Assembly (NCBI RefSeq): GCF_900445265.1
Contig: NZ_UFTA01000002.1
Span: 868,001-932,000 of the forward strand
Reading direction: 5' to 3'
Length of the DNA: 64,000 bases
From: Anaerococcus octavius
Lineage (GTDB): Bacteria; Bacillota; Clostridia; Tissierellales; Peptoniphilaceae
In this document: piece after piece, positions 54,680-64,000 of the stretch
Position numbering within the stretch: position 1 is the stretch's first letter
Layout: the number at the start of each line of letters is the position of its first letter
Translations under genes and position numbers: made by a program
The notes under the pieces: model-generated
Told to the model about the DNA's origin: nothing
The model's database searches: none
What the model saw: only the letters and a program-made list of their open reading frames with translations

Positions 54680-55639
54680 CTACTTTGATAAAGTGTTTGC
54701 TAATTCGTATAATTGTTCATCAAATTGGGATTCTTTATTAACAGCATCCTCAATATTCACCTCAACAAGTTTACCATCTACATATCCTATAGCTAAATTA
54801 GTTTTTTCTTCTCCAAGTAATTCTACGGCACGAGCACCCATAGTTGATCCTAAAAGTCTATCAGCAACAGATGGTGAACCACCCCTTTGAACATGACCTA
54901 GTACTGTTACTTTTGTTTCTATGCCTGTTTTTTCTTCAAGTTCTCTTGCTATAGAATATGGATCACCAACTCCTTCAGCAAGAGTAATTAGGTGGTGTAA
55001 TTTACCTCTTTTTTTACCGTGCTCCATTTTTTCTACTATATCATCAATTGAAAACTCATGTTCAGGCACTATTATAGATTCAGCTCCACCAGCAAGTCCT
55101 GAGTAAAGAGCCAAATCTCCGCAATTTCTACCCATTACTTCAACTACTACAGCTCTACCATGAGAGCTTGAAGTATCACGTAGTTTTCCTATGGCATCAC
55201 TTACAGTTTCCATAGCAGTGAAAAAACCAATGGTAAAATCTGTATATCCCATATCATTATCGATAGTACCAGGAATGCCAACTGTTTTTATTCCTAAATC
55301 AGATAGAGCTTTTGCTCCTTTGAGTGACCCATCACCACCTATTACAATTAGTCCTTCTATACCATAATCAGATAATATTTGAGCTGCTCTTTGTTGGCCT
55401 TCTTTTTTTGTAAATTCTGTACTTCTTGCCGTGCCAAGTATGGTACCACCTTTATGGATTATATCTGCTACTGAGGAGACATTCATTTCGTAAATGTCAC
55501 CTTTCATCAGCCCATCATATCCATTTCTAATCCCCTTTATCCTCATACCATTGTTTAACGCAGTTCTTACCGCTGCTCTAATAGCTGAGTTCATACCAGG
55601 GGCATCGCCACCACTAGTTAAGATACCTATTGTATTCAT
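54680..55639 (-). CDS. pfkA: ATP-dependent 6-phosphofructokinase
   Basis: A 319-residue glycolytic enzyme. It has GGDAPGMNSAIRA (ATP site), GGDGSLKGA and GIPGTIDNDM (catalytic Asp), then MGRNCGDLAL and the HVQRGGSPS region. Length is normal for the bacterial tetrameric enzyme. It lies 9 bases after dnaE and 18 bases before pyk, the common Firmicute order. Confidence 0.97.
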   Translation of the reverse strand: MNTIGILTSGGDAPGMNSAIRAAVRTALNNGMRIKGIRNGYDGLMKGDIYEMNVSSVADIIHKGGTILGTARSTEFTKKEGQQRAAQILSDYGIEGLIVIGGDGSLKGAKALSDLGIKTVGIPGTIDNDMGYTDFTIGFFTAMETVSDAIGKLRDTSSSHGRAVVVEVMGRNCGDLALYSGLAGGAESIIVPEHEFSIDDIVEKMEHGKKRGKLHHLITLAEGVGDPYSIARELEEKTGIETKVTVLGHVQRGGSPSVADRLLGSTMGARAVELLGEEKTNLAIGYVDGKLVEVNIEDAVNKESQFDEQLYELANTLSK

Positions 55640-55648
55640 ATAAACTCC

Positions 55649-58600
55649 TTATTTCAACTTAACATTTTCTTTTCCTAAAAAATTTTCTAACTTTTTTATA
55701 TTTTGATCGCTGGTATCTACCCACAACCTTTCATCAAGCTTAAAGGACTTGTTACGATCTTCAAAATAAACCACAACTGGAGTTTTACCTCTGTAATCCT
55801 TTAGCACGCTTCTTAAATTATTATACTCTTTATAATTAGTTTTTAAGTATAAAGTTCGTAAATCTAATTTTTCTATATCAATAAATTCTTGTGTTAAGAG
55901 TTTTAAGTCGTCCTCATCCACTTGTAATTTACCCTTAACCAATACAACATTATCATCCTCAATTAGATTTCTATATTTCTTATAAATTTCTGGAAAAATT
56001 ACCATTTCTATTGTTCCGTATAAGTCTTCTATATTTGCAAAAGCCATTAGACTTCGTTTTTTAGTCATTATTTCAGACTTACTAGTAATAATTCCAGCCA
56101 TAGTTACAAACTTATTATCAAGTTTTGTAATTTCTAAATTTGTTAGTTCGTCTTTATAATTTGTTCTAAAAGTAATAGTATTTTTTAGTTTCTCATTTGC
56201 TTCACTTAGTGGATGATCAGAAATATAAAAGCCTAAAACATCTTTTTCTAAAGATAATTTCACTTTTTTTGGATATTCGTTTACATCAGGAAAACTAATA
56301 TCTCTAGTTTGATTATTCTTTTCTTCATTAGCCATATCTAGTAAATTCATCTGACCTTTTACATTTACTTTTTGCCCTTCATGAACATTAGTCATTGCTT
56401 TTTCATAAACTGCCATTAATTTTGATCTGGCATAACCCATTGAATCAAAAGCACCGGCTTTTATCAATGATTCCAATCCTTTTTTGTTTAAAGCTCTACT
56501 ATCATAAGCTTCTACTCTTTCTAAAAAATCTTTAAAGTTTATAAATTTACCATCATTCTCACGTACCGCAACAATTGCATTGATAAAGTTTATTCCTAAG
56601 TTTTTTATTCCTGATAATCCAAATATAATTTTACCATCTTTGGCAAAAAACTTTTGATAGGATAAATTTACATCTGGTGCAATTACTTCTATGCCCATAC
56701 TTTTTGCTTCACTTACATATAAGTAAAGCTTTGATGCACTGTCCATTACAGAAGAAATTAGATTTGCCATATATTCTTCTGGAAAATAATGCTTTAAATA
56801 TCCAGTTTGCACTGCAACTAGAGAATAAGCTGCCGAATGGGATTTATTAAAGGCATATTTGGCAAAGGAGATCATTTCGTCATAAATTTTATTTGCGGAC
56901 TTTTCACTTACTCCATTCCTTATACATCCTGGAATTATCACTTCACCATTTTCATCTATTTTTCCATTAACAAAAACTTCTCGATTAGCTTGCATGACAT
57001 CCATTTTTTTCTTACTCATAGCACGTCTTAGATTGTCAGCTTCTCCTAAAGAAAAACCTCCCAGTTGTTGGACAATTTGCATTACTTGTTCTTGGTAGAC
57101 TATTATTCCATAAGTAACACCCAAAATTGGCTTTAGCTTTTCATCTAAAAATTTTACATCTTCTGGATGATTTTTGTTGTGAATGTAGGTTGGTATCTCA
57201 TCCATAGGACCTGGTCTAAATAGAGAGTTTGCCGCAACTAAATCATCAAAAACTGTTGGTTTTAAGTTTTTAAGGAAGTTTCTCATACCTGGAGACTCAA
57301 ACTGGAAAATACCTATAGTTTTTGCATTATTAAACTGAACAATTATATTAGGATCATTTTCATCAATTGTTTCAATATCTACATCTATACCGCGATTTGT
57401 TTTTACATCTTTTATGGTATCTTTAATTACTGTAAGGTTACGCAGACCTAAGAAATCCATTTTTAATAGACCAAGTTCTTCTATTTCTGTCATATTAAAT
57501 TGAGTTACAACTTGGTCATTTGATAACGCTAAAGGAACAATATCTGTTAATATTTCTTTGCTAATTACTACACCAGCAGCATGGATTGATGTGTGTCTTG
57601 GAAGAGCTTCTACTTTCCTTGCAGTATCAATTAATCTTTTACTTTCAGCATCACTATGATAAGCTTCCCTAAATTTATCTGATTCTTCTAATGCACGATC
57701 TAGAGTCATATTTATCACTGCAGGCACAAGTTTTGCAATTTTATCAACCTTGCCATATGAAATATCCAAAACACGACCCACATCTCTTATTGCATTTCTA
57801 GCCTGCATTCTACCAAAAGTAACTATCTGAGAAACATGGTCTCTACCGTATAGTTCATTTACATATTCTACAACTTCATCACGTCTAACATAATCAAAAT
57901 CTATGTCTATATCAGGCATAGATACTCTTTCTGGATTTAAAAATCTTTCAAAAATCAGATCGTATTTTAAAGGGTCTATTTGAGTTATATCTAGTGCATA
58001 AGAAACCAAAGATCCTGCGGCTGATCCACGTCCTGGTCCCACTGCTATATCATTATCTTTTGCAAATCTTACAAAATCCCAAACTATTAAAAAGTAATCT
58101 ACATATCCCATATTACTTATTACATTTACTTCTTTAGTAGCTCGGGCTCTTATTTCTTCGCTTACTTTATCATATTTTTTTGCCAATCCTTCATCTACCA
58201 ATTGGGTAAGATATTCTAAATTTGTCATATTTTCTGGTAATTTTGAAAAATATGGCAGATGGGGGTTATGAAATTGTATTTCTACATTACACATATCAGC
58301 AATTTTATTAGTATTTTCAATTGCTCTTTCGTAATCTTTAAAGATTGCAGTCATTTCATCAGGTGATTTTAAATAAAACTCATCGCATGGCATCTTCATT
58401 CTGTCATTGTCTTTTAAAAGAGCACCTGTTTGTATGCATAGCAAAACATCTTGGTAATAGCTATCGTCTTTATTTATATAGTGAACATCATTTGTAGCAA
58501 CTAATTCTATATCAAGGTCATTGTGCAATTGAGATAAAACTTCATTTGTTCTTTTTTGTTCTGGCAAGCCATGATTTTGTAATTCAAGGTAATAATTTTC

Positions 58601-59104
58601 TTTACCAAAAGTTTCGGCGTATTTTTTTGCTGTTTCATATGCTCCATCAATATCATTTTCTAATATTCTTTGATTGACTTCACCACTTAGGCAGGCGCTT
58701 AAAGCAATAATATCTTCTGAATATCTTTTTATAAATTCAAAATCCACTCTAGGTTTGTAATAATATCCATTTACATAAGCTTCAGATACTATTTTTAGTA
58801 AATTTTGGTAGCCGTTATTATTTTTAGCTAATAATATCAAATGATAATATCGTTTATTTGTAGGATCTTTTATGAGATGGTCTTTTTCACTAACATATAC
58901 TTCACAACCAATTATAGGTTTTATGCCTGCTGCTGTGGCTTTTTTATAAAATTCTATTACTCCATACATTTGACCATGGTCAGTGATAGCAAGTGAATCC
59001 ATACCAAATGATTTAGCTTTTTCAATAAGCTTGTCTATTCTTGAAAAACCATCGAGTAAAGAATATTCTGTATGTACATGTAAATGAGTAAATTTATTTT
59101 CCAT
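55649..59104 (-). CDS. dnaE: DNA polymerase III alpha subunit
   Basis: A 1151-residue replicative polymerase. The PHP domain begins THLHVHTEYSLLDG. The catalytic core carries PDIDIDFD and GRGSAAGSLV; a helix-hairpin region and an OB fold follow (VTMAGIITSKSEIMTK). I chose the ATG at 59104 (MENKFTHLH), which has GGAG seven bases upstream, over the TTG at 59116. It lies in the dnaE–pfkA–pyk order usual in Firmicutes. Such bacteria usually also have PolC elsewhere. Confidence 0.96.
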   Translation of the reverse strand: MENKFTHLHVHTEYSLLDGFSRIDKLIEKAKSFGMDSLAITDHGQMYGVIEFYKKATAAGIKPIIGCEVYVSEKDHLIKDPTNKRYYHLILLAKNNNGYQNLLKIVSEAYVNGYYYKPRVDFEFIKRYSEDIIALSACLSGEVNQRILENDIDGAYETAKKYAETFGKENYYLELQNHGLPEQKRTNEVLSQLHNDLDIELVATNDVHYINKDDSYYQDVLLCIQTGALLKDNDRMKMPCDEFYLKSPDEMTAIFKDYERAIENTNKIADMCNVEIQFHNPHLPYFSKLPENMTNLEYLTQLVDEGLAKKYDKVSEEIRARATKEVNVISNMGYVDYFLIVWDFVRFAKDNDIAVGPGRGSAAGSLVSYALDITQIDPLKYDLIFERFLNPERVSMPDIDIDFDYVRRDEVVEYVNELYGRDHVSQIVTFGRMQARNAIRDVGRVLDISYGKVDKIAKLVPAVINMTLDRALEESDKFREAYHSDAESKRLIDTARKVEALPRHTSIHAAGVVISKEILTDIVPLALSNDQVVTQFNMTEIEELGLLKMDFLGLRNLTVIKDTIKDVKTNRGIDVDIETIDENDPNIIVQFNNAKTIGIFQFESPGMRNFLKNLKPTVFDDLVAANSLFRPGPMDEIPTYIHNKNHPEDVKFLDEKLKPILGVTYGIIVYQEQVMQIVQQLGGFSLGEADNLRRAMSKKKMDVMQANREVFVNGKIDENGEVIIPGCIRNGVSEKSANKIYDEMISFAKYAFNKSHSAAYSLVAVQTGYLKHYFPEEYMANLISSVMDSASKLYLYVSEAKSMGIEVIAPDVNLSYQKFFAKDGKIIFGLSGIKNLGINFINAIVAVRENDGKFINFKDFLERVEAYDSRALNKKGLESLIKAGAFDSMGYARSKLMAVYEKAMTNVHEGQKVNVKGQMNLLDMANEEKNNQTRDISFPDVNEYPKKVKLSLEKDVLGFYISDHPLSEANEKLKNTITFRTNYKDELTNLEITKLDNKFVTMAGIITSKSEIMTKKRSLMAFANIEDLYGTIEMVIFPEIYKKYRNLIEDDNVVLVKGKLQVDEDDLKLLTQEFIDIEKLDLRTLYLKTNYKEYNNLRSVLKDYRGKTPVVVYFEDRNKSFKLDERLWVDTSDQNIKKLENFLGKENVKLK

Positions 59105-59133
59105 TGTTTTCTCCAATTAAAAAGATTTGCTTA

Positions 59134-60030
59134 TCACAAATCTTCAGCCATTTTTATAAATTTTTGTAACCTGTAATTTACCTTTGATTTGCTCATCGGT
59201 GGCTCTAGCATTGCTCCTAGTTCTTCTATAGATGCATAAGGATTAGCAAGTCTCAGCTCTCCTATTTCAATCATATCTTCTGATAATTTTTCAAATTCAT
59301 CTTCTTTTATCAACAGATTTATGGCATCTACTTGTTTTAAAGATGCATTTACTGTTCTATCAATGTTTGCTTTATCAAAATTTGTTTGTCTATTTATATC
59401 ATTTCTTATAGACCTCATAGCCCTTACATTTTCTAGTTCAAATAAGGATTTATTTGCCTCAATTAAAGCCAAGAAGTCTGAGATCTTGTCGCTATCTTTT
59501 AAGTAAACTACAAGACAATCTCTTTTTGTATTTATCTTTGGATTTAGCTCAAATATCTCCATAGATGCTTTTAATAAATCAGCAAGATTTTTATCACTTG
59601 TAGAGATTTCTAAATTATATCCTCTTTGTGGATCATTGACTGAACCTTTAAATACAAAAGATGTTTTTAAAAAAGATTTTATGTCGTCAAAGGAAACTTC
59701 TTCTAAATCATTAGAAGTATTTATAAAAAAATCCTTATTTTTTTTCATAATATCTTCACAAATACCATCATTATCAATTATTACCGTGAAAAGTCTATCT
59801 CCACTCGGTAAATCTTTTATCTCAAAAACTGATGAGTACTCATACGAATCTTTTATTATATTATAAATATACCTAGCTTCAGAATTAGAATAAGTTTTAA
59901 AGACTATACTATATCCCTTACTTGAAATTCTTATGGAACCTATAAATTCCAGAACACAGAGTAATTCTGCAAGAGAATTTATTGGTTCTTTTTTTAATAC
60001 TTCTTTTTTACATCTTTTTGAAAAAGACAT
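59134..60030 (-). CDS. whiA: WhiA-like DNA-binding protein
   Basis: A 298-residue protein. The N-terminal two thirds form a degenerate LAGLIDADG-homing-endonuclease-like domain; the C-terminal helix-turn-helix (LRLANPYASIEELGAMLEPP then MSKSKVNYRLQKF) is the WhiA signature. It is involved in cell division and chromosome control in Firmicutes. It is separated from rapZ by a tyrosine phosphatase gene. Confidence 0.93.
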   Translation of the reverse strand: MSFSKRCKKEVLKKEPINSLAELLCVLEFIGSIRISSKGYSIVFKTYSNSEARYIYNIIKDSYEYSSVFEIKDLPSGDRLFTVIIDNDGICEDIMKKNKDFFINTSNDLEEVSFDDIKSFLKTSFVFKGSVNDPQRGYNLEISTSDKNLADLLKASMEIFELNPKINTKRDCLVVYLKDSDKISDFLALIEANKSLFELENVRAMRSIRNDINRQTNFDKANIDRTVNASLKQVDAINLLIKEDEFEKLSEDMIEIGELRLANPYASIEELGAMLEPPMSKSKVNYRLQKFIKMAEDL

Positions 60031-60038
60031 AGTCTCAC

Positions 60039-60755
60039 CTAGTTAATTAATTTATTTTTTACCTTATCAATTATATCTTGATCTACTTTTGCATATAATA
60101 GATAATCTTCAAAAGTCTTGTATTTTCTTTCTATATAGTCATAAGCTTCTTTCATATAATATGGATTTGTAATTCTAAATACAGAAAGGGGCTCATGCTC
60201 ATCATATCTTTCTATATATCCAAGATAGGCAGATGAAATTTCATAATCTGCAATTATATCTGCTCTAGCTACATTGGCAAGACCCAGCAGTATCATAGAA
60301 ATAATTCCCGTACGATCTTTACCCTCTTGACAGTGAAATAGTATTGCTTTTTCTGTCTTTGCAAAAACTTCCATAATCTGTCTTATCTTTGAAAAATTAT
60401 CTATAAGATTTCTATATGTTGTGCCAATAGATATTTCTTTATTAATTATTTGTTCTATCTCTTCTTTGCGAAACTCATTATCTGGTGCCAAAGATATATG
60501 GTTAAAATTAAAATTATCTATAATTCTCTTGTGTTCTTCACTACCAAAAGGGATCTCTCTCTCACGTCTTAAATCAATAATAGTTTCTATACCATAGTCT
60601 TTTAAAGTTTTTATTTCACTATCACTAATATCATCAAGATTTGCAGTTCTCAAAAAATTATTCCATTTAGTTATATTCCCATCTAAAGTAGGCACTCCTC
60701 CTAAATCTCTTGCATTTTTTACATTATCTAAAGCTAATCTTTTACAATACTGCAT
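60039..60755 (-). CDS. Tyrosine-protein phosphatase (dual-specificity type)
   Basis: A 238-residue protein. It starts near ALDNVKNARDLGG, the beginning typical of the Y_phosphatase3 family, and carries the active-site loop HCQEGKDRTG (CX5R). It removes phosphate from tyrosine or from phosphoinositide-like substrates; the true substrate is unknown. It sits between rapZ and whiA, a place often held by yvcK/gluconeogenesis factor in related genomes. Confidence 0.88.
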   Translation of the reverse strand: MQYCKRLALDNVKNARDLGGVPTLDGNITKWNNFLRTANLDDISDSEIKTLKDYGIETIIDLRREREIPFGSEEHKRIIDNFNFNHISLAPDNEFRKEEIEQIINKEISIGTTYRNLIDNFSKIRQIMEVFAKTEKAILFHCQEGKDRTGIISMILLGLANVARADIIADYEISSAYLGYIERYDEHEPLSVFRITNPYYMKEAYDYIERKYKTFEDYLLYAKVDQDIIDKVKNKLIN

Positions 60756-60756
60756 T

Positions 60757-61605
60757 TCACCACTTTTCCTTATCTCTATGTTTTTTTATAACTATGTAAT
60801 CTTCATTTTTTAATCGTTTGTACATACGTTCTGTCATATAAACAGATCTATGCTTACCCCCAGTACATCCAAAGGCAATTGTTATTGTATTTTTACCTTG
60901 GTTCTTAAATTCTGGGATTAAGTAAGAAATTATTTTATATACATCATTTTCAAATTGATCTAAAATATTAAATTGGTCTAGATATTTCTTTAATTTCTTA
61001 TCAGTGCCATTTAAGGCCTTTAGATCCTTTATGTAATATGGATTTGGAAGAAATCTCATATCAAATACATAATCAAAATCTTCACTAATGCCATTTTTGT
61101 AACCAAAAGAAAGTAAATTTACTATCATCGAATCTTTTTTTTCTAATGAATCTTCTATAACCTTCTTTAGTTCTTTAGCTGTATAATTACTAGTATCTAT
61201 AAATCTATCTGAAATTTTTGTAATAGCTTTTAACAAATTTTTTTCTTTTTTAATACCATCAGAAATATTACCAAACTCACCTAAGGGATGTGGTCTACGC
61301 AATTCGTTATATCTTTTTAAAATCATAGAATCACTACAATAAATATAAATTATTTCGGTATCACTATTTTTTTCTTTCAAAGATTTGAAAGACTTATACA
61401 TATTGCTATCTATATTGTGAGATCTAAAATCTATTACTACTGCCATTTTATCTATGGGGTTTTCTTGAGTTTCATTTAGTTCAATAAACTTTTCTACTAA
61501 GTAAGCTGGAGAATTATCCATTGCATAGTATCCCATATCCTCATATGCCCTTAAAGCTGTGGTTTTCCCTGATCCACTTAAACCAGTAATTATTTTAAGC
61601 TTCAT
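60757..61605 (-). CDS. rapZ: RNase adapter/nucleotide-binding protein RapZ (YvcJ)
   Basis: A 282-residue P-loop protein. Walker A GLSGSGKTT is at residues 8-16, the middle has RFLPNPYYI, and the C-terminus has FGCTGGKHRSVYMTERM. It binds nucleotides and, in Gram-positives (YvcJ), affects competence and nucleotide signalling. It overlaps the murB stop by one base. Confidence 0.95.
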   Translation of the reverse strand: MKLKIITGLSGSGKTTALRAYEDMGYYAMDNSPAYLVEKFIELNETQENPIDKMAVVIDFRSHNIDSNMYKSFKSLKEKNSDTEIIYIYCSDSMILKRYNELRRPHPLGEFGNISDGIKKEKNLLKAITKISDRFIDTSNYTAKELKKVIEDSLEKKDSMIVNLLSFGYKNGISEDFDYVFDMRFLPNPYYIKDLKALNGTDKKLKKYLDQFNILDQFENDVYKIISYLIPEFKNQGKNTITIAFGCTGGKHRSVYMTERMYKRLKNEDYIVIKKHRDKEKW

Positions 61606-62507
61606 TATAATTCTCCGATTAATTTAACCTCGCGTTCTAAAGTAAATCCTGTTTTTTCGTGTACTATTCCTGCTACTTCTTCTATAAATGCTAACATTTC
61701 CTTACAAGACGCATTGCCAGCATTTATTATAAAACCACAGTGTTTTTCACTAACTTGGCAATCGCCTACTCTATAACCTCTAAGACCACATTCATCAATT
61801 AATTTTGATGCATAGGATCCTTCAGGTCTCTTAAAAGTAGAACCTGCAGACTTTTTGTCAAGTGGTTGCTTTGTTTCTCGTCTATTTGTATAATCTTCAT
61901 ATTTTAAAACTGCTTGATCTAAAGCATCTGGTAAAAGTTCGAATGTTGCTGAAGATACTATCAAATCTTGCTCAAATATTTTAGAATGTCTGTATGAAAA
62001 ATTCATTTGCTCATTTGTAAAATTGTATTCATTACCTTTAAAGTCAAAGGCTTTTACACTTTTACAAACATCTTTTATTTCCTTGCCATAAGCACCAGCA
62101 TTCATTGCAACCGCACCACCTATTGTTCCAGGTATACCAGAAATTTCTTCCATGCCTGTTAGATGATTACTAATAGATGTAGTAGCTGCTTTATTTAAAG
62201 ATGTTCCAGCAAGAACGGTCATAGCTGTTCCATCTAATTTTATATCATCATAGTTTTCAGATAAAACTAACACACATCCACGAATACCTTTATCTGTAAT
62301 GAGTAAATTTGAACCTAAACCTATAACAGTTGTTTTTATGTCATTTTCATTATTAAATATTAATAAATTTTTTAATTCATCTTCATTACTTGGTTTAACT
62401 AGTACGTCGGCTGGGCCTCCTATCCCCCAAGTTGTGTAATCTTTTAAGGGTTCATCAAAAAGTATTTCACCAAATCTCTTTGACTCATAAATAGATTTGT
62501 AATCCAT
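61605..62507 (-). CDS. murB: UDP-N-acetylenolpyruvoylglucosamine reductase
   Basis: A 300-residue FAD enzyme of peptidoglycan synthesis. The FAD site includes TTWGIGGPADVLV and SGIPGTIGGAVAMNAGAYG; the substrate site has YRHSKIF and the SAGSTFKRPEG block; the catalytic Glu lies in the last motif EREVKLIGEL. The length matches type I/IIb enzymes. First gene of the core block; an ATG with AGGAGG ahead. Confidence 0.97.
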   Translation of the reverse strand: MDYKSIYESKRFGEILFDEPLKDYTTWGIGGPADVLVKPSNEDELKNLLIFNNENDIKTTVIGLGSNLLITDKGIRGCVLVLSENYDDIKLDGTAMTVLAGTSLNKAATTSISNHLTGMEEISGIPGTIGGAVAMNAGAYGKEIKDVCKSVKAFDFKGNEYNFTNEQMNFSYRHSKIFEQDLIVSSATFELLPDALDQAVLKYEDYTNRRETKQPLDKKSAGSTFKRPEGSYASKLIDECGLRGYRVGDCQVSEKHCGFIINAGNASCKEMLAFIEEVAGIVHEKTGFTLEREVKLIGEL

Positions 62508-62595
62508 ATGTCCTCCTAGATTTAATAGATTAAATCAAAGTTTTCTATCTAAATTATTATACCGTAATTTAAAATCTTTGTTTATTAAAAAAAAT

Positions 62596-62624
62596 TTGTA
62601 ATTTCGATAAAGATTTGGTAAAAT
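62596..62624 (+). promoter_or_regulatory. Promoter of rpmB
   Basis: TTGTAA (62596-62601), a 17-bp spacer and TAAAAT (62619-62624) face rpmB. Its ribosome site AGGAGGTG is at 62648-62655. Confidence 0.75.
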
Positions 62625-62660
62625 AATAAAGATTAATTGTAAAAGCTAGGAGGTGTTTAT

Positions 62661-62849
62661 ATGGCAAAAACATGCGAAATTTGTGGTAAAGGCACAAAAG
62701 CAGGTAAAACTGTTACTTTCTCACACAAAATCAACAACAGAAATTTTAAACCAAATGTGCATAAAGTAAGAGCTATAGTAGATGGATCTCCAAAATCAAT
62801 CAACGTATGTACTAAATGTTTAAAATCTGGAAGAGTACAAAAAGCATAA
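62661..62849 (+). CDS. rpmB: 50S ribosomal protein L28
   Basis: A 62-residue ribosomal protein starting MAKTCEICGKGTKAGKTVTF, with two CX2C pairs (CEIC and CTKC), the zinc-binding form. The rest is basic with a NVHKVRAIVDG block. A good promoter and ribosome site precede it, and a bidirectional terminator follows. It stands against the direction of all its neighbours. Confidence 0.98.
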   Translation: MAKTCEICGKGTKAGKTVTFSHKINNRNFKPNVHKVRAIVDGSPKSINVCTKCLKSGRVQKA

Positions 62850-62884
62850 TCGAATGCTTTTTTTATTTTGAATTCAAAATAAAA

Positions 62885-62917
62885 CCACTAGGACTTAATC
62901 CTAGTGGTCTTTTTTTA
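62885..62917. terminator. Bidirectional terminator between rpmB and the catalase gene
   Basis: A perfect 9-bp stem (arms 62885-62893 and 62899-62907) with seven T on the plus strand and a T-rich run on the minus strand. It serves the convergent rpmB and catalase genes. Confidence 0.9.
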
Positions 62918-62918
62918 T

Positions 62919-64000
62919 CTAGTTAGATCCATCTCTATCCCAGAATCTTTGTTTAGTTAAGTTTTCTATAAATTTATCTATATCTTTGCTATCATTAGTC
63001 ACCATTACTCCCTCAGCTTTTTGTTGATCCTCTGAAAGAATATCACTTGCATCTCCTATAATCCAAAGAGGTTTGTAGTGCTTAAATGTTTCCTTTGCAA
63101 ATTCACCAACATTTTTGCTAAATTCATGACTTGGTTTTTCTGGTACTACTATGATTAAAGCATCTTCTAATACTGGATGGATTGTCTCGTATCTATGAGT
63201 TACCATTACACCATCCTTAGTATCTTGTAAATCCGCTTGTATTATTTCTGCTTTTGCTTTACTATTCTTAATTGATTTTACTAAAGACTTAAAGTCAAAA
63301 TCATCGTCACTATCAGAATAAATTCCTACTTTTAAAGTATCTGGTTTAAAAATAGTATTTTCTTGTGAAAATTCTGGCATTTTTACTTTTAATGCTTCTT
63401 TACTTGCCTTAATACCTACTGGATCAAAGCCTCTCTCAGCGTCTGGAGTATCCGCCCCAACATTTTTAGCAATTTCTTTTGCCATATCTTCATCAACGTT
63501 TGCAAACATATCTACTACATTTTGTCTAATTTCTGGTCTTTTAACTTTGGAAAGTTCAAATGAAAACGCACTTTTAATATGTTTTTGTTCTACTTCGTTA
63601 AGTGATTTATAAAATGCTGTAGCTTGTGAAAAATGATCTCTAAAGCTATCATCGCGATCTTTTATTACCGTTCCATCAATTTTCTCTTGGTAATGTTCAT
63701 ATCCACCATTTTCTGGACTTTCATAGTATGGAGATTGATCATCAATTGCTGATTTGTGATAAGAAACTGGTCCTTTATTTATTATATCTTGATGCCAGCC
63801 ATCTCTTTGGTTATTATGAACTTCAGAAATTGGTCTATTTATTGGAATTTGTGCAAAATTTGGACCACCAAGTCTTAATAATTGTGTATCTGTATATGAG
63901 AATAATCTACCTTGTAGTAATGGGTCATTTGAAAAATCAATTCCTGGTACAACATTTCCCGGATTAAAGGCAACTTGTTCTGTTTCTGCAAAGTAATTGT
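62919..64000 (-). CDS. Heme catalase, C-terminal part (gene runs off window)
   Basis: Decomposes hydrogen peroxide. The frame is open from the window edge to the stop at 62919 (about 360 residues). It contains [19 protein letters not shown] with the heme-coordinating Tyr in the RLFSY block, and ENGGYEHY. The last 110 or so residues (from [13 protein letters not shown] to [10 protein letters not shown]) form an extra domain of flavodoxin-like character, as in large-subunit catalases; this is inferred from the alternating strand/helix pattern. The start, with the catalytic His, lies beyond the window. Confidence 0.93.
   Translation of the reverse strand, partial: NYFAETEQVAFNPGNVVPGIDFSNDPLLQGRLFSYTDTQLLRLGGPNFAQIPINRPISEVHNNQRDGWHQDIINKGPVSYHKSAIDDQSPYYESPENGGYEHYQEKIDGTVIKDRDDSFRDHFSQATAFYKSLNEVEQKHIKSAFSFELSKVKRPEIRQNVVDMFANVDEDMAKEIAKNVGADTPDAERGFDPVGIKASKEALKVKMPEFSQENTIFKPDTLKVGIYSDSDDDFDFKSLVKSIKNSKAKAEIIQADLQDTKDGVMVTHRYETIHPVLEDALIIVVPEKPSHEFSKNVGEFAKETFKHYKPLWIIGDASDILSEDQQKAEGVMVTNDSKDIDKFIENLTKQRFWDRDGSN

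Overview
The window reads as chromosome of a low-GC (roughly 30 %) anaerobic Firmicute. The housekeeping block murB–rapZ–whiA–dnaE–pfkA–pyk, a plus-strand rpmB, an anaerobe-type short ThiC and a formate-tetrahydrofolate ligase fit the Peptoniphilaceae (Anaerococcus-like). That placement comes from gene content and codon bias only. Nearly every gene lies on the minus strand; the clear exceptions are mobC (44904) and rpmB (62661).

Layout. Positions 1-2712 hold the 5' part of fhs and a solitary thiC under a TPP riboswitch. Positions 2989-10055 hold two bacteriocin/lantibiotic-immunity type ABC transporters, a degraded small membrane gene and a NarL-type two-component system. Positions 10440-25700 hold a FtsX-family ABC transporter with an OmpR-type two-component system, an XRE/DUF2975/lipoprotein operon with tandem palindromic operators, phage tail debris, a MATE pump behind a transcription-attenuation leader with an AraC/GyrI regulator, a broken VanZ gene, and a LanFEG-type ABC transporter with its own two-component system and an 11-bp periodic operator. 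Positions 25700-29700 are a graveyard: a broken AAA ATPase, an SdpI-like gene, a hydrolase fragment, a HEAT-repeat gene and a terminase fragment. Positions 29859-44600 hold two paralogous six-gene clusters (TetR, two ABC exporter-fold half-transporters, ECF S-component, EcfT, double EcfA), each with its own TetR-type palindromes; a MATE gene truncated by an IS200/IS605 remnant lies between them. Positions 44800-51000 are a mobilisation/defence stretch: a possible oriT, mobC, a relaxase stub cut by IS debris, a HEPN-like protein, an orphan AbiEi, and a complete-looking ABC-three-component system (SMEK protein, small middle component, DUF2326 ATPase) with an XRE regulator. Positions 51633-64000 are core genome: rlmD, pyk (with a phosphohistidine domain), pfkA, dnaE, whiA, a tyrosine phosphatase, rapZ, murB, rpmB and the C-terminal part of a catalase.

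The organising idea is an accretion island. The intact rlmD gene ends at 51633, and four more copies of an rlmD 3' end (reading His-Val-Glu or a close variant, then a short hydrophobic tail and a stop) occur downstream at about 28.0, 29.6, 25.7 and 10.45 kb, all in the same orientation. At least two share about 90 bp of upstream sequence. This is what repeated insertion into the 3' end of rlmD leaves behind, with each incoming element restoring the gene end and pushing the older end downstream. No recombinase gene is visible in the window, so the elements look fixed. By this reading the region from about 10.4 to 51.6 kb is acquired DNA whose cargo is mainly export, peptide-resistance, metal or siderophore-type uptake, and phage defence.
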